DNA from: MGOM01 sp035455265
GTDB taxonomy: Bacteria > Chloroflexota > Anaerolineae > Anaerolineales > E44-bin32
NCBI GenBank assembly: GCA_035455265.1
Contig: DATIFK010000210.1
Span: 1-13,425 of the forward strand
Direction: 5' to 3'
Length of the DNA: 13,425 nucleotides
The first letter of the stretch is position 1. Each line of letters begins with the position of its first letter. Positions 1-6,559 of the stretch are shown here, piece by piece. Position numbers and translations under genes: made by a program. Under the pieces are notes generated by a model, which saw nothing but the letters and a program-made list of their open reading frames with translations, was not told the DNA's origin and did not search any database.

Positions 1-516
1 GGGGCGCTGCTGCCCTACCGCGCCAAGCAGGTGTATGAGGCCTCGCCGGGAGCGAAGTACACCGTCAACGGATACGTTGCGGTTCTCTTCGCCCTGGTCG
101 GCGTGGCCGGGTTCCTGTGGACCACCTTCACGCTGGCGCCCTCAGCCTTCGCCAGCCTCCCGGCGCTGGCGTGGGTCGCCGATCTCCTCGCCCTAGGGGG
201 CGTGATCCTGTTCCTGTATCCAATGCGCCAGGCCATCATGGGTTGGCTGCGCGGTGAGAAGGCGCCGTGGCTGTCGGCCCTGGGCATGCTCGGCGGCGGC
301 CTCGGCGGCGCCATGGTCGTCGCCTTCCTGCTGGCGCCGGAGCTGGGAGTCCTTGGCAACTGGGACTTCTCGGCGCTGCCCGGCAGCCTGTGGGCCCAGA
401 TCATCGCCCTGGCGATCATCGTGATCTCGGCCGTCTGGTACCTTCTGGCCAAGAACGCGCAGAAGGCGCGCGGCATCAACGTCGACTTCGCCTTCAAGGA
501 GATCCCGCCCGAATAG
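1..516 (+). CDS. APC-type amino acid permease, C-terminal fragment (cut by window edge)
   Basis: The reading frame is open from base 1 and ends at the TAG at 514-516, giving the last 171 residues of an integral membrane transporter; the start lies outside the window. The fragment opens with LPYRAKQVYEASP, the cytoplasmic loop typical of the late part of bacterial APC-superfamily permeases, followed by about four hydrophobic segments (roughly residues 22-42, 60-75, 95-115 and 131-150). It ends in a charged tail with FAFKEIPPE, an ending I recall from prokaryotic APC permeases. The family imports amino acids or amines by proton or sodium coupling, but the substrate-binding half is missing here, so specificity cannot be judged. 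A strong hairpin follows 22 nt after the stop, so it probably ends its own transcript. Its position upstream of an amine dehydrogenase-like gene is suggestive only. Confidence 0.82.
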   Translation, partial: GALLPYRAKQVYEASPGAKYTVNGYVAVLFALVGVAGFLWTTFTLAPSAFASLPALAWVADLLALGGVILFLYPMRQAIMGWLRGEKAPWLSALGMLGGGLGGAMVVAFLLAPELGVLGNWDFSALPGSLWAQIIALAIIVISAVWYLLAKNAQKARGINVDFAFKEIPPE

Positions 517-537
517 GACGTTGAGGGAACTTTCGGC

Positions 538-571
538 GAGAAACCCGGCGTGCGGCGACGCCGGGTTTCTC
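538..571 (+). terminator. Perfect 14-bp hairpin, probable transcription terminator
   Basis: GAGAAACCCGGCGT (538-551) and ACGCCGGGTTTCTC (558-571) are exact reverse complements around a 6-nt GCGGCG loop. The hairpin sits 22 nt after the permease stop. No run of T follows, only the TTTCTC inside the second arm, so a classical intrinsic terminator is not fully met. Position and perfect pairing make an end-of-transcript role likely. Confidence 0.7.
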
Positions 572-588
572 CGCCGGCGGGCGGTTCC

Positions 589-685
589 CAGTATCCAGTG
601 GCCAGTTTCCAATCCCTTGCGTCCACAGGGACAAGGAACGGGTAACGGGTAACGGGTAACTGGCAACTGGAAACTGGAAACCAGA
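589..685. repeat. Opposed 7-nt-period degenerate repeat arrays
   Basis: The left array (589-616) reads as four heptads of the type CAGTNNC (CAGTATC, CAGTGGC, CAGTTTC, then CAATCCC). The right array (637-685) has three exact AACGGGT units, then AACTGGC, two AACTGGA and AACCAGA. The left array, read on the other strand, gives GNNACTG words matching the right array, so the two can pair around a 20-nt spacer (617-636). The repeat ends one base before the TAGGAG ribosome-binding site of the next gene. Similar 7-nt arrays occur in three other gaps of this window. Confidence 0.8.
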
Positions 686-696
686 TAGGAGTTTCC

Positions 697-3129
697 ATGA
701 AGGACCAAGCACGCGTCGTCGTCGTAGGCGGGGGGATCATGGGGGTCAGCGTAGCCTACCATCTCGCCAAGCTCGGCTGGACGGATGTTCTCCTGATCGA
801 GAAACTCGACCTGGCCACCGGGGAGTCGGCTTTCGCCGCCGGCCTGGTCACGCAGTTCCATACCTCACCCACCCTGATGCAGATTCGCAAGTACAGCATC
901 GAGCTCTTCAGCGAGCTGGGGCTCTTTCACCACGTCGGAAGCCTGCGCTTGGCCTCGACGCCGGCGCAATTCAAGGAACTGCAGCGAAACATCAGCCAGG
1001 CCAAAGCCATCGGCCTGGAGGTCGATATGATCTCTGCCGCCGAGGCCGTCAAGCTCTTTCCGGCCATGACCGACAAGGAGCTTTACGGCGCCATCTACCT
1101 GCCGCGCGACGGCCATCTCGACCCGTATTCGGCCACCACCGGCCTGGCCCAGCACGCCCGCCAGCTGGGTGTGACGATCCAGCCCGACACCCGCCTGACG
1201 GGGATCGACCTCTCCCCACGTGGCGAGGTCACACGAGCGATCACGAACCGTGGTGCCATCCGCACGGAGGTCATTGTCAACGCCGCCGGCCTGTGGGGGC
1301 CGCAGGTGGCCGCCATGGCCGGCGCGCACATCCCGACGACGCCCGTCGATCATCAACACATCGCCCTCAAGGCCGTCCCCGGCCACGAGCTGCCGCATGA
1401 GACGCCGTGTGTGCGCGATCCCGACAACTTGATTTACCTGCGGGAAGAGGCCGGCGGGCTTGTGATCGGCGGTTACGAGCTGAACCCCAACCCGCGCTGG
1501 ATCGACGGCGTTCCCTGGGACCACGGCGGCCGATCGCTCGCCCCCGATTACGAACGCTTCGAACCGATCCTGGACGGCGCCATCCGGCGTATGCCGTATC
1601 TGGAAAAGGCCGAGGTGATCTCGCTCGTCTGCCACCCCGGCGCTTATACCCCCGACTCACGACCGATGCTGGGGCCGGTCCCCGGGGCGCGCGGGCTGTG
1701 GCTGGCCGCCGGTCTTTCGCTCAACGGCTTCGGCGGCGCCGGCGGTATGGGCAAAGTGCTGGCCGAGTGGATTGTCGAGGGCGAGCCATCGCTGGACCTG
1801 TTCGCGTTCCACGGTTGGCGGTTCGGCCGGAGCTACGCCGACCCCACCTACGCCGCCGAGCGGACCCGCGAGGGGGTCAAGTACTACTACTATTTGCGCT
1901 TCCCTCAGGACGAGAACGAGTGGGCCCGTCCGCGCCGGATCAGTCCCGTGCATCACCGCCTTCAGGAATTGGGTGCGGTCTTCGGAGAAAAGAACGGCTG
2001 GGAGCGAGTCAACTACTTTCAGCCTGGGCACACCTGGCGCCGCGCCGGCGCCGATCAGCGCGCCCCTGAATGGCAGTGGGGACGCCCGCCCTTTTTCGAG
2101 CGCGTCGCCGAAGAACACCGGGCCGTGCGCGAGAGGGCCGCTTTGTTCGAGATGACCTCTTTCGGCAAGGTCGACGTGCGCGGTCCAGGAGCGTTGCCCC
2201 TGCTGCAACGCGTGGCGGACAACAACCTGGACGTGCCCCCCGGCAAAGTCGTCTACACCCAGTTCCTCAACAGCCGCGGCGGCGTCCTGGCCGACCTGAC
2301 GATCACGCGCCTGGCCTCCGACCTCTTTCGCGTCGTCACCGGCTCGGGGTTCATCGGCCACGACCTCGGCTGGATCCAGATGCACCAGCACCCTGAAGAC
2401 GGGACGGTCGAGATCCGCGATGTCACCGAAGACTTCGCCTGCTTCGGCCTGTGGGGCCCCAAGGCCCGCGACGTGCTGGTGTCCGCGTCCGACTCCGATG
2501 TGTCCAATGAGGCCAACCCCTATATGACGTCCCGGGCGATCCAGGTCCACGGCTTCGACCTCCTGGCCCAGCGCGTAACGTATGTCGGCGAGCTCGGGTG
2601 GGAGTTGTACGTCCCGCGGGAGCGGTCCGAGCCGGTCTGGGACGCGCTCCTCGAAGCCGGAAGGCCCCTCGGGCTCGAGACCGGCGGGTACAAGGCGCTT
2701 GACTCCCTCCGACTGGAAAAGGGCTACCGTTACTACGGCATGGATGTGACGCCGTTGGAGAACCCCTACGAAGCTGGCCTGGGCTTCTGCGTCAAACTCG
2801 ACAAGGGGGATTTCATCGGGCGTTCGGCGCTGGCCGAGGCCAAGGGGCTTGGGCTGAGTCGCCGCCTGTGTACGATCACCGTCGGCGGTCAGGAGTACCT
2901 GCCGTTGTTCGGCGGCGAGGCCGTCACCATCGAGGGCGAGATCGTCGGCCGACTGCGCAGCGCCGGATATGGGTTCACCCTGGGCCGGAATATCGCCTAC
3001 ACCTACCTGCCACCGGCCTATGCCAGGAGCGGCCTGCGCCTTCAAGTGGAACTCTTCGGCGATCAGGTGGACGGGGAAGTGGCCCCGGATATCCTCCATG
3101 ACCCGAAGGGCACGCGCCTGACGCAGTGA
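697..3129 (+). CDS. Dimethylglycine/sarcosine dehydrogenase-like FAD oxidoreductase fused to GcvT
   Basis: An 810-aa flavoprotein of the family that oxidatively removes an N-methyl group from amines such as dimethylglycine or sarcosine and can pass the one-carbon unit to tetrahydrofolate. The DAO-type FAD domain covers about residues 6-365: GGGIMG at 11-16, the ribose-binding Glu35, and NAAGLWG at 195-201. A linking FAO_M-type segment (about 370-425) leads into a GCV_T domain (about 430-700, with YTQFLNSRGGVLADL from 520 and GELGWELYVP from 631) and a GCV_T_C barrel (about 715-805). The length matches DMGDH-type enzymes. Phe46 stands where WHAAG in mammalian DMGDH holds the FAD-linking His, so FAD is probably non-covalent. 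The ATG is supported by TAGGAG five bases upstream. The kinase gene follows after 32 nt, indicating an operon. The true substrate is unknown. Confidence 0.88.
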   Translation: MKDQARVVVVGGGIMGVSVAYHLAKLGWTDVLLIEKLDLATGESAFAAGLVTQFHTSPTLMQIRKYSIELFSELGLFHHVGSLRLASTPAQFKELQRNISQAKAIGLEVDMISAAEAVKLFPAMTDKELYGAIYLPRDGHLDPYSATTGLAQHARQLGVTIQPDTRLTGIDLSPRGEVTRAITNRGAIRTEVIVNAAGLWGPQVAAMAGAHIPTTPVDHQHIALKAVPGHELPHETPCVRDPDNLIYLREEAGGLVIGGYELNPNPRWIDGVPWDHGGRSLAPDYERFEPILDGAIRRMPYLEKAEVISLVCHPGAYTPDSRPMLGPVPGARGLWLAAGLSLNGFGGAGGMGKVLAEWIVEGEPSLDLFAFHGWRFGRSYADPTYAAERTREGVKYYYYLRFPQDENEWARPRRISPVHHRLQELGAVFGEKNGWERVNYFQPGHTWRRAGADQRAPEWQWGRPPFFERVAEEHRAVRERAALFEMTSFGKVDVRGPGALPLLQRVADNNLDVPPGKVVYTQFLNSRGGVLADLTITRLASDLFRVVTGSGFIGHDLGWIQMHQHPEDGTVEIRDVTEDFACFGLWGPKARDVLVSASDSDVSNEANPYMTSRAIQVHGFDLLAQRVTYVGELGWELYVPRERSEPVWDALLEAGRPLGLETGGYKALDSLRLEKGYRYYGMDVTPLENPYEAGLGFCVKLDKGDFIGRSALAEAKGLGLSRRLCTITVGGQEYLPLFGGEAVTIEGEIVGRLRSAGYGFTLGRNIAYTYLPPAYARSGLRLQVELFGDQVDGEVAPDILHDPKGTRLTQ

Positions 3130-3161
3130 AGAGTCGACGGAAGACCGCCGGCTGAGGCGAC

Positions 3162-4058
3162 ATGCCGATCACCATCCAACAAGTCGTTGAGATCATCCCG
3201 TCCTGGAGTGGACATCGCGTCGACGTGGCGGCCGTCGGCGGAGGCCTGACCAATAACAACTTCCGCGTCGAGGTCGACGGCCGGCCGTACTTTGTCCGCA
3301 TCCCCGGCGCCAGTACCGAGCTGCTGGCCGTCGACCGCGCCAACGAAATCTACAACGCCCGGGCAGCCTCCGAGACCGGAGTCGCGCCCAAACTGATCCA
3401 TGTGTTGCCGGACGACAATGTGATGGTCTTCGAGTTCATCCCCGGCGAGACAATGTCCTCCGACGGCCTGCAAGCCTCCGGCATGCCGGGCCGGATCGCC
3501 GCGGCCTTGCGCCGTCTGCACGCCGGCCCGCGGTTCCTCCAGGATTTCGACATGTTCCGTCTCGTCGAGACGTACCTCGCCACGGCTGAACAGCACAACG
3601 TTCACATCCCGGAGGATTACCGATCGCATCTGGTCGCCGTGGAGCAGATCGAGTCGGCCGTGCGCCGCCACCCGCGGCCGACGGTCCCCTGCCACAACGA
3701 CCTGCTGGCGGAGAACTACATCGACGACGGCCGCCAGCTGTGGCTCATTGACTTCGAGTACAGCGGTAACAACGATCCCTGTTTCGAGCTCGGGAACACG
3801 TGCCAGGAGTTGCAGTACGCCCCGTCGCAGGCGGCCGAGCTGTGTCGGGCCTACTTCGGAGATGCGACCGCCTCGGACCTCGCTCGCATGCACCTATTCG
3901 CCCTGATGTCCGATGTCGGCTGGACACTATGGGGAGCCATCCAGGCGAAGATCTCTCGACTCGATTTCGACTTCTGGGAGTACGCCATGACTCGCTGGCG
4001 GCGGGCCCGGGAAATCCTCCACGGACCGGACCTGGCCGAATGGTTGAAGAATGCCTGA
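3162..4058 (+). CDS. Choline/ethanolamine kinase-family phosphotransferase (intact active site)
   Basis: A 298-aa protein of the choline kinase/aminoglycoside phosphotransferase fold, predicted to transfer phosphate from ATP to a hydroxyl group of a small cytosolic substrate. Visible motifs are the glycine-rich loop GGLTNNNF (27-34), FVRIPG with Arg46 as the ATP-contacting basic residue, the Brenner motif HNDLLAEN (His178, catalytic Asp180, metal-binding Asn185) and IDFEYSGNN with Asp197 and Glu199. These match LicA/choline-kinase-type enzymes better than antibiotic kinases. The start has GAGG four bases before ATG. It lies 32 nt behind the dehydrogenase, so both are likely co-transcribed. 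An amino-alcohol related to choline is a reasonable substrate guess from family and context, but other small alcohols are possible. Confidence 0.85.
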   Translation: MPITIQQVVEIIPSWSGHRVDVAAVGGGLTNNNFRVEVDGRPYFVRIPGASTELLAVDRANEIYNARAASETGVAPKLIHVLPDDNVMVFEFIPGETMSSDGLQASGMPGRIAAALRRLHAGPRFLQDFDMFRLVETYLATAEQHNVHIPEDYRSHLVAVEQIESAVRRHPRPTVPCHNDLLAENYIDDGRQLWLIDFEYSGNNDPCFELGNTCQELQYAPSQAAELCRAYFGDATASDLARMHLFALMSDVGWTLWGAIQAKISRLDFDFWEYAMTRWRRAREILHGPDLAEWLKNA

Positions 4059-4078
4059 TCTGCGCGGCAAACCGCTCG

Positions 4079-4192
4079 CCTTTCGACTTCCCTACGGGAT
4101 GCTCCGCGGTCGTTCGATTGCGGCTCGCTACGCTCACGCCGCCCTTCCCGTCCGGGCCGCAGGCTGTTCCAGCTGCGGCCGAAGTCGAAGGG
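4079..4192. repeat. Nested inverted-repeat element between the two kinase genes
   Basis: Outer arms CCTTTCGACTTC (4079-4090) and GAAGTCGAAGGG (4181-4192) pair with one G-T wobble. An inner hairpin GGCCGCAG (4155-4162)/CTGCGGCC (4173-4180) lies directly inside the right arm. The interior includes CTCGCTACGCTCACGCC, a word type common in REP-like intergenic elements. It could be a REP-like insertion, or an mRNA structure that protects the upstream or attenuates the downstream message. No coding capacity is evident. Confidence 0.55.
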
Positions 4193-4227
4193 GCTGATCG
4201 CTGACAGCCGATAGCTGACGGCTGAAT
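4193..4227. repeat. Five degenerate GCTGANN heptads upstream of kinase 2
   Basis: Five successive 7-nt units follow the pattern GCTGANN (GCTGATC, GCTGACA, GCCGATA, GCTGACG, GCTGAAT), ending four bases before the ATG at 4232. The array occupies the position where a ribosome-binding site would be expected, and no good Shine-Dalgarno sequence is visible. Unlike the other three loci it has no opposed array. Confidence 0.7.
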
Positions 4228-4231
4228 CCGG

Positions 4232-5131
4232 ATGATCGACCTCGCCGACATCCTCAAGGGCGTCGCCGCCTGGCGCGGCCAGTCCATTCACGCCGAGCCG
4301 ATTGCCGGCGGGCTGACCAACCGCAACTTTCGCGCGGTTGTCGGCGGCCGCGGCTACTTCGTTTCCATTCCGGGTGAGCGCAGCGAACAATTGGCTATCC
4401 CTCGCGCCGACGAGATCTACAACACGCGGGCGGCCTCCGAAACCGGCGTTTCCCCGCGGGTGCTCTACCATCTGCCCGAGTCGGGCGCCATGATCGTCGA
4501 GTTCGTCAACGGCCGGACGATGACCCAGGCCGACATGCACACCGCCGGGATGCCCGAACGCCTGGCGTCGGCGGTTCGGAGGCTGCACTCGGCACGGCCA
4601 TTCGCCAACGACTTCGACCTGTTCCATCTGGCGGCGTCCTATCGCAAGATCCTGGCGGAGCGCCGGCTGCCGCCTCCCGACGCGTTCGACGGCTACCAAC
4701 CGCTGTTGGCGGAGGTGGAAGCGTCGCTCCGGGCCCATGCGCTTCCCCGGCGTCCGTGCAGCAACGACCTGGTCCCGGAGAACCTGATCGACGACGGGCA
4801 GAAGTTGTGGATCGTCGACTTCGGCTACAGCGGCAACAACGATCCGTGTTCGGAACTCGGCAACGCGGTCTGTGAAGCGGACTACAACTCCGAAGAGGCA
4901 GGCCGCCTGTGCGCGGCCTACTTCGGCGAGTCGGATTCGCGGCTCCTGGCGCGCATGCAGCTCTATGCCGTCATGTCCGACGTCACCTGGAGCCTGTGGT
5001 CGGTGATCCAGGAACATCTCTCGGACCTTGACATCGACTTCCGCGCCTACGGCGGGCGCCGCTGGGCGCGCGCGACAGACCTGCTGGAGTCCCACTCCCT
5101 TCAGGAATGGATGTCCCAGGCAAAGCAGTGA
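4232..5131 (+). CDS. Choline kinase-family paralogue with degenerate active site
   Basis: A 299-aa homologue of the preceding gene, colinear along its whole length (shared RAASETGV, YSGNNDPC and ELGN blocks), so the pair arose by tandem duplication. It keeps GGLTNRNF (26-33), catalytic-position Asp179, Asn184 and Asp196. It has lost three residues the first copy retains: FVSIPG has Ser45 for the ATP-contacting Arg, SNDL has Ser177 for the Brenner His, and DFGYS has Gly198 for Glu. It may be a pseudokinase, a regulatory partner of the first kinase, or an enzyme with altered chemistry. The frame is intact and full length, so it is not an obvious pseudogene. The ATG lacks a clear Shine-Dalgarno sequence and lies 173 nt after the first kinase, behind repeat structures, so its translation may be set differently. 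Confidence 0.83.
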   Translation: MIDLADILKGVAAWRGQSIHAEPIAGGLTNRNFRAVVGGRGYFVSIPGERSEQLAIPRADEIYNTRAASETGVSPRVLYHLPESGAMIVEFVNGRTMTQADMHTAGMPERLASAVRRLHSARPFANDFDLFHLAASYRKILAERRLPPPDAFDGYQPLLAEVEASLRAHALPRRPCSNDLVPENLIDDGQKLWIVDFGYSGNNDPCSELGNAVCEADYNSEEAGRLCAAYFGESDSRLLARMQLYAVMSDVTWSLWSVIQEHLSDLDIDFRAYGGRRWARATDLLESHSLQEWMSQAKQ

Positions 5132-5136
5132 TCAGC

Positions 5137-5191
5137 GGTCGATGGTCAGTGGCCGGACGACATTCTGCCCACTCGCCACCGACCACAGACC
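5137..5191. terminator. Inverted heptad repeat between convergent genes, likely bidirectional terminator
   Basis: The arms at 5137-5153 and 5175-5191 match at 14 of 17 positions as an inverted repeat. It lies in the 66-nt gap between the stop of the second kinase and the stop of the convergent MFS gene, where a shared terminator is expected. Both arms keep a 7-nt rhythm (GTCGATG, GTCAGTG on one side; CCACCGA, CCACAGA on the other), so it belongs to the same style of repeat seen elsewhere here. No T-run is clear. Confidence 0.55.
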
Positions 5192-5197
5192 AGTCTC

Positions 5198-6427
5198 TTA
5201 GGAGCTCTTGGCCTCTTGAATCAGCGCGGATTCCTTGAGCGTCGCAGCCAGCAGAACGCTCAGACCGACAAAGCCGATGAGGATCCACAGAGAGGTGGTC
5301 ATCAGGCCCGTCGTCGGGGACTTGAGCGCGTCCATCCCCAGGATGAAAGCAATTCCCGAGATTTGGCCCATGAGCAAGAGCAATCCGTTCGACGTTCCCT
5401 CCGGAGCCGGATAGGCGATTTCCGCTCCGTACTGAAACCCGATCGGTCCGGCGCTCAGCAGCGAGGCCCCGAGCAGAAAGGATGAGGCCAACAGGAGCCC
5501 GTAGCCGCCGGCCAACGTCAAACCAATGAGGCCGACCAGGGCGCCGATCAGGCTGCCCACGATAAAGGGGACTCGCTTTCGGTAGCGGTCCGAAAGGGAC
5601 GGCAGCACCAGCGCCCCTACCATCCCGCCGACGATCATCACGCCTCCGATGATGCCGGCCTGCTCGGAGGAGAAACCGCGCGGCCCAACGATGTTTTCGA
5701 TCCAGGTGGTCACGGCATTGAAAACGCCCAGCCCGACGAAGAACACGATCATCAGCCGGATGAAGGCGCCCTTGCGAATCGTCTCGCGCAGTCCATCCAG
5801 CACGAGGGAGCGGGCTTCCTGCTCCGGCGGGCAGGGAGGCGTCGGGGGCCTCTCGCGGATGAGAATGGCAAACGCCAGTGCCGCCACGACCGAGAACGCG
5901 CCATACACCTGGAGCATGCCGGGGATCCCCAGGGCGCTCGTCAGGTACGGCGTCAGGGCCAGGCCCATCAAGATGCCCACATAGATCGCCAGCGACCCAA
6001 GCCCGGAGGCTGTGGCACGCTCTTGCATGGGAAACCATCGCGCCGCCACCTTGGTGATGGCGTTCAAGACGAACGGCTGTCCGATGGCAATCCCGATCTG
6101 GGATATCAGCACCAGGTTGTAGCTCGCCCCAGCCAGTCCCCGCAACAAGCCGAAGACGGCGGTCAGGACGGCCCCGATGCCCACACCCAGCCGCAGACCG
6201 CGGCTGTCGATCACCCACGACGCCGGAATCGACATCACGATGAAGACGGCCATGAAGCTCAGCGACAACAAACCGATCTCGAGGTCGGATACGTGGTAGA
6301 AACCCGCCGCCGTGCTGGTGATCGGGGCAAAGGTGATCCACAGCAGCTGATTCACGACGACCACCAGCATGAAGGCCACCTGCACGACCCAGCGGTACCC
6401 GTAGACCTTGTAGGCTGCGTTCTCCAT
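5198..6427 (-). CDS. MFS transporter, FLVCR/SLC49-like (candidate choline/ethanolamine carrier)
   Basis: A 409-aa inner-membrane protein with twelve predicted transmembrane segments and a cytoplasmic loop near residues 191-220. It resembles the FLVCR family more than typical drug exporters: YRWVVQVAF near the N-terminus, NQLLWITFAP in TM1, RGLRLGVGIG in the first loop, GQPFVLNAITKVAARWF in TM4-5 and EIAYPAPEGTSNGLL at 336-350, which parallels EITYPESEGTSSGLL of human FLVCR2 as I remember it. Human FLVCR1/2 carry choline and ethanolamine. The pocket Trp and two Gln appear kept (Trp30, Gln117, Gln355), while the pocket Tyr aligns with Asn237. The start at 6427 is fixed by GGAGG seven bases upstream; a longer frame from GTG at 6541 would read through a repeat. 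Family confidence is good, substrate is inference. Confidence 0.85.
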   Translation of the reverse strand: MENAAYKVYGYRWVVQVAFMLVVVVNQLLWITFAPITSTAAGFYHVSDLEIGLLSLSFMAVFIVMSIPASWVIDSRGLRLGVGIGAVLTAVFGLLRGLAGASYNLVLISQIGIAIGQPFVLNAITKVAARWFPMQERATASGLGSLAIYVGILMGLALTPYLTSALGIPGMLQVYGAFSVVAALAFAILIRERPPTPPCPPEQEARSLVLDGLRETIRKGAFIRLMIVFFVGLGVFNAVTTWIENIVGPRGFSSEQAGIIGGVMIVGGMVGALVLPSLSDRYRKRVPFIVGSLIGALVGLIGLTLAGGYGLLLASSFLLGASLLSAGPIGFQYGAEIAYPAPEGTSNGLLLLMGQISGIAFILGMDALKSPTTGLMTTSLWILIGFVGLSVLLAATLKESALIQEAKSS

Positions 6428-6434
6428 GGGGGAT

Positions 6435-6439
6435 CCTCC
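6435..6439 (-). promoter_or_regulatory. Ribosome-binding site deciding the MFS start
   Basis: On the minus strand GGAGG lies seven bases before the ATG at 6427. It selects the 409-residue protein over the frame extension to GTG 6541, whose extra 38 residues derive from the inverted repeat and lack transporter features. Confidence 0.75.
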
Positions 6440-6487
6440 GGCCGAGATGCGGATTCGCTGTTGATTGTCGCGCCGCCGGCTGACAGT

Positions 6488-6553
6488 GGTCAGTGGGCAG
6501 TGGCCAGTGGTCAGCCGCTCGCAACGCTGACCACTGGCCACTCACCACTGACC
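6488..6553. repeat. 28-bp inverted heptad repeat (long hairpin) between two MFS genes
   Basis: The arms 6488-6515 and 6526-6553 match at 26 of 28 positions in inverted orientation around a 10-nt loop (CGCTCGCAAC). Each arm is built of 7-nt words: GTGGTCA, GTGGGCA, GTGGCCA, GTGGTCA on the left; TGACCAC, TGGCCAC, TCACCAC on the right. It begins directly past the stop of the upstream MFS gene (in transcription order) and ends about 60 nt before the next start. It could end or slow transcription between the two genes, or protect mRNA ends. Confidence 0.88.
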
Positions 6554-6559
6554 GCTGGA

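Noticed and set aside
637..685. Short tandem units resembling a mini CRISPR or telomere-like array
   Set aside because: Units are 7 nt and contiguous with no spacers, and no cas gene is near; this is a degenerate heptad repeat.
6428..6541. N-terminal extension of the FLVCR-like transporter to GTG 6541
   Set aside because: The extra 38 residues are translated from the inverted repeat, and a proper GGAGG site precedes ATG 6427.
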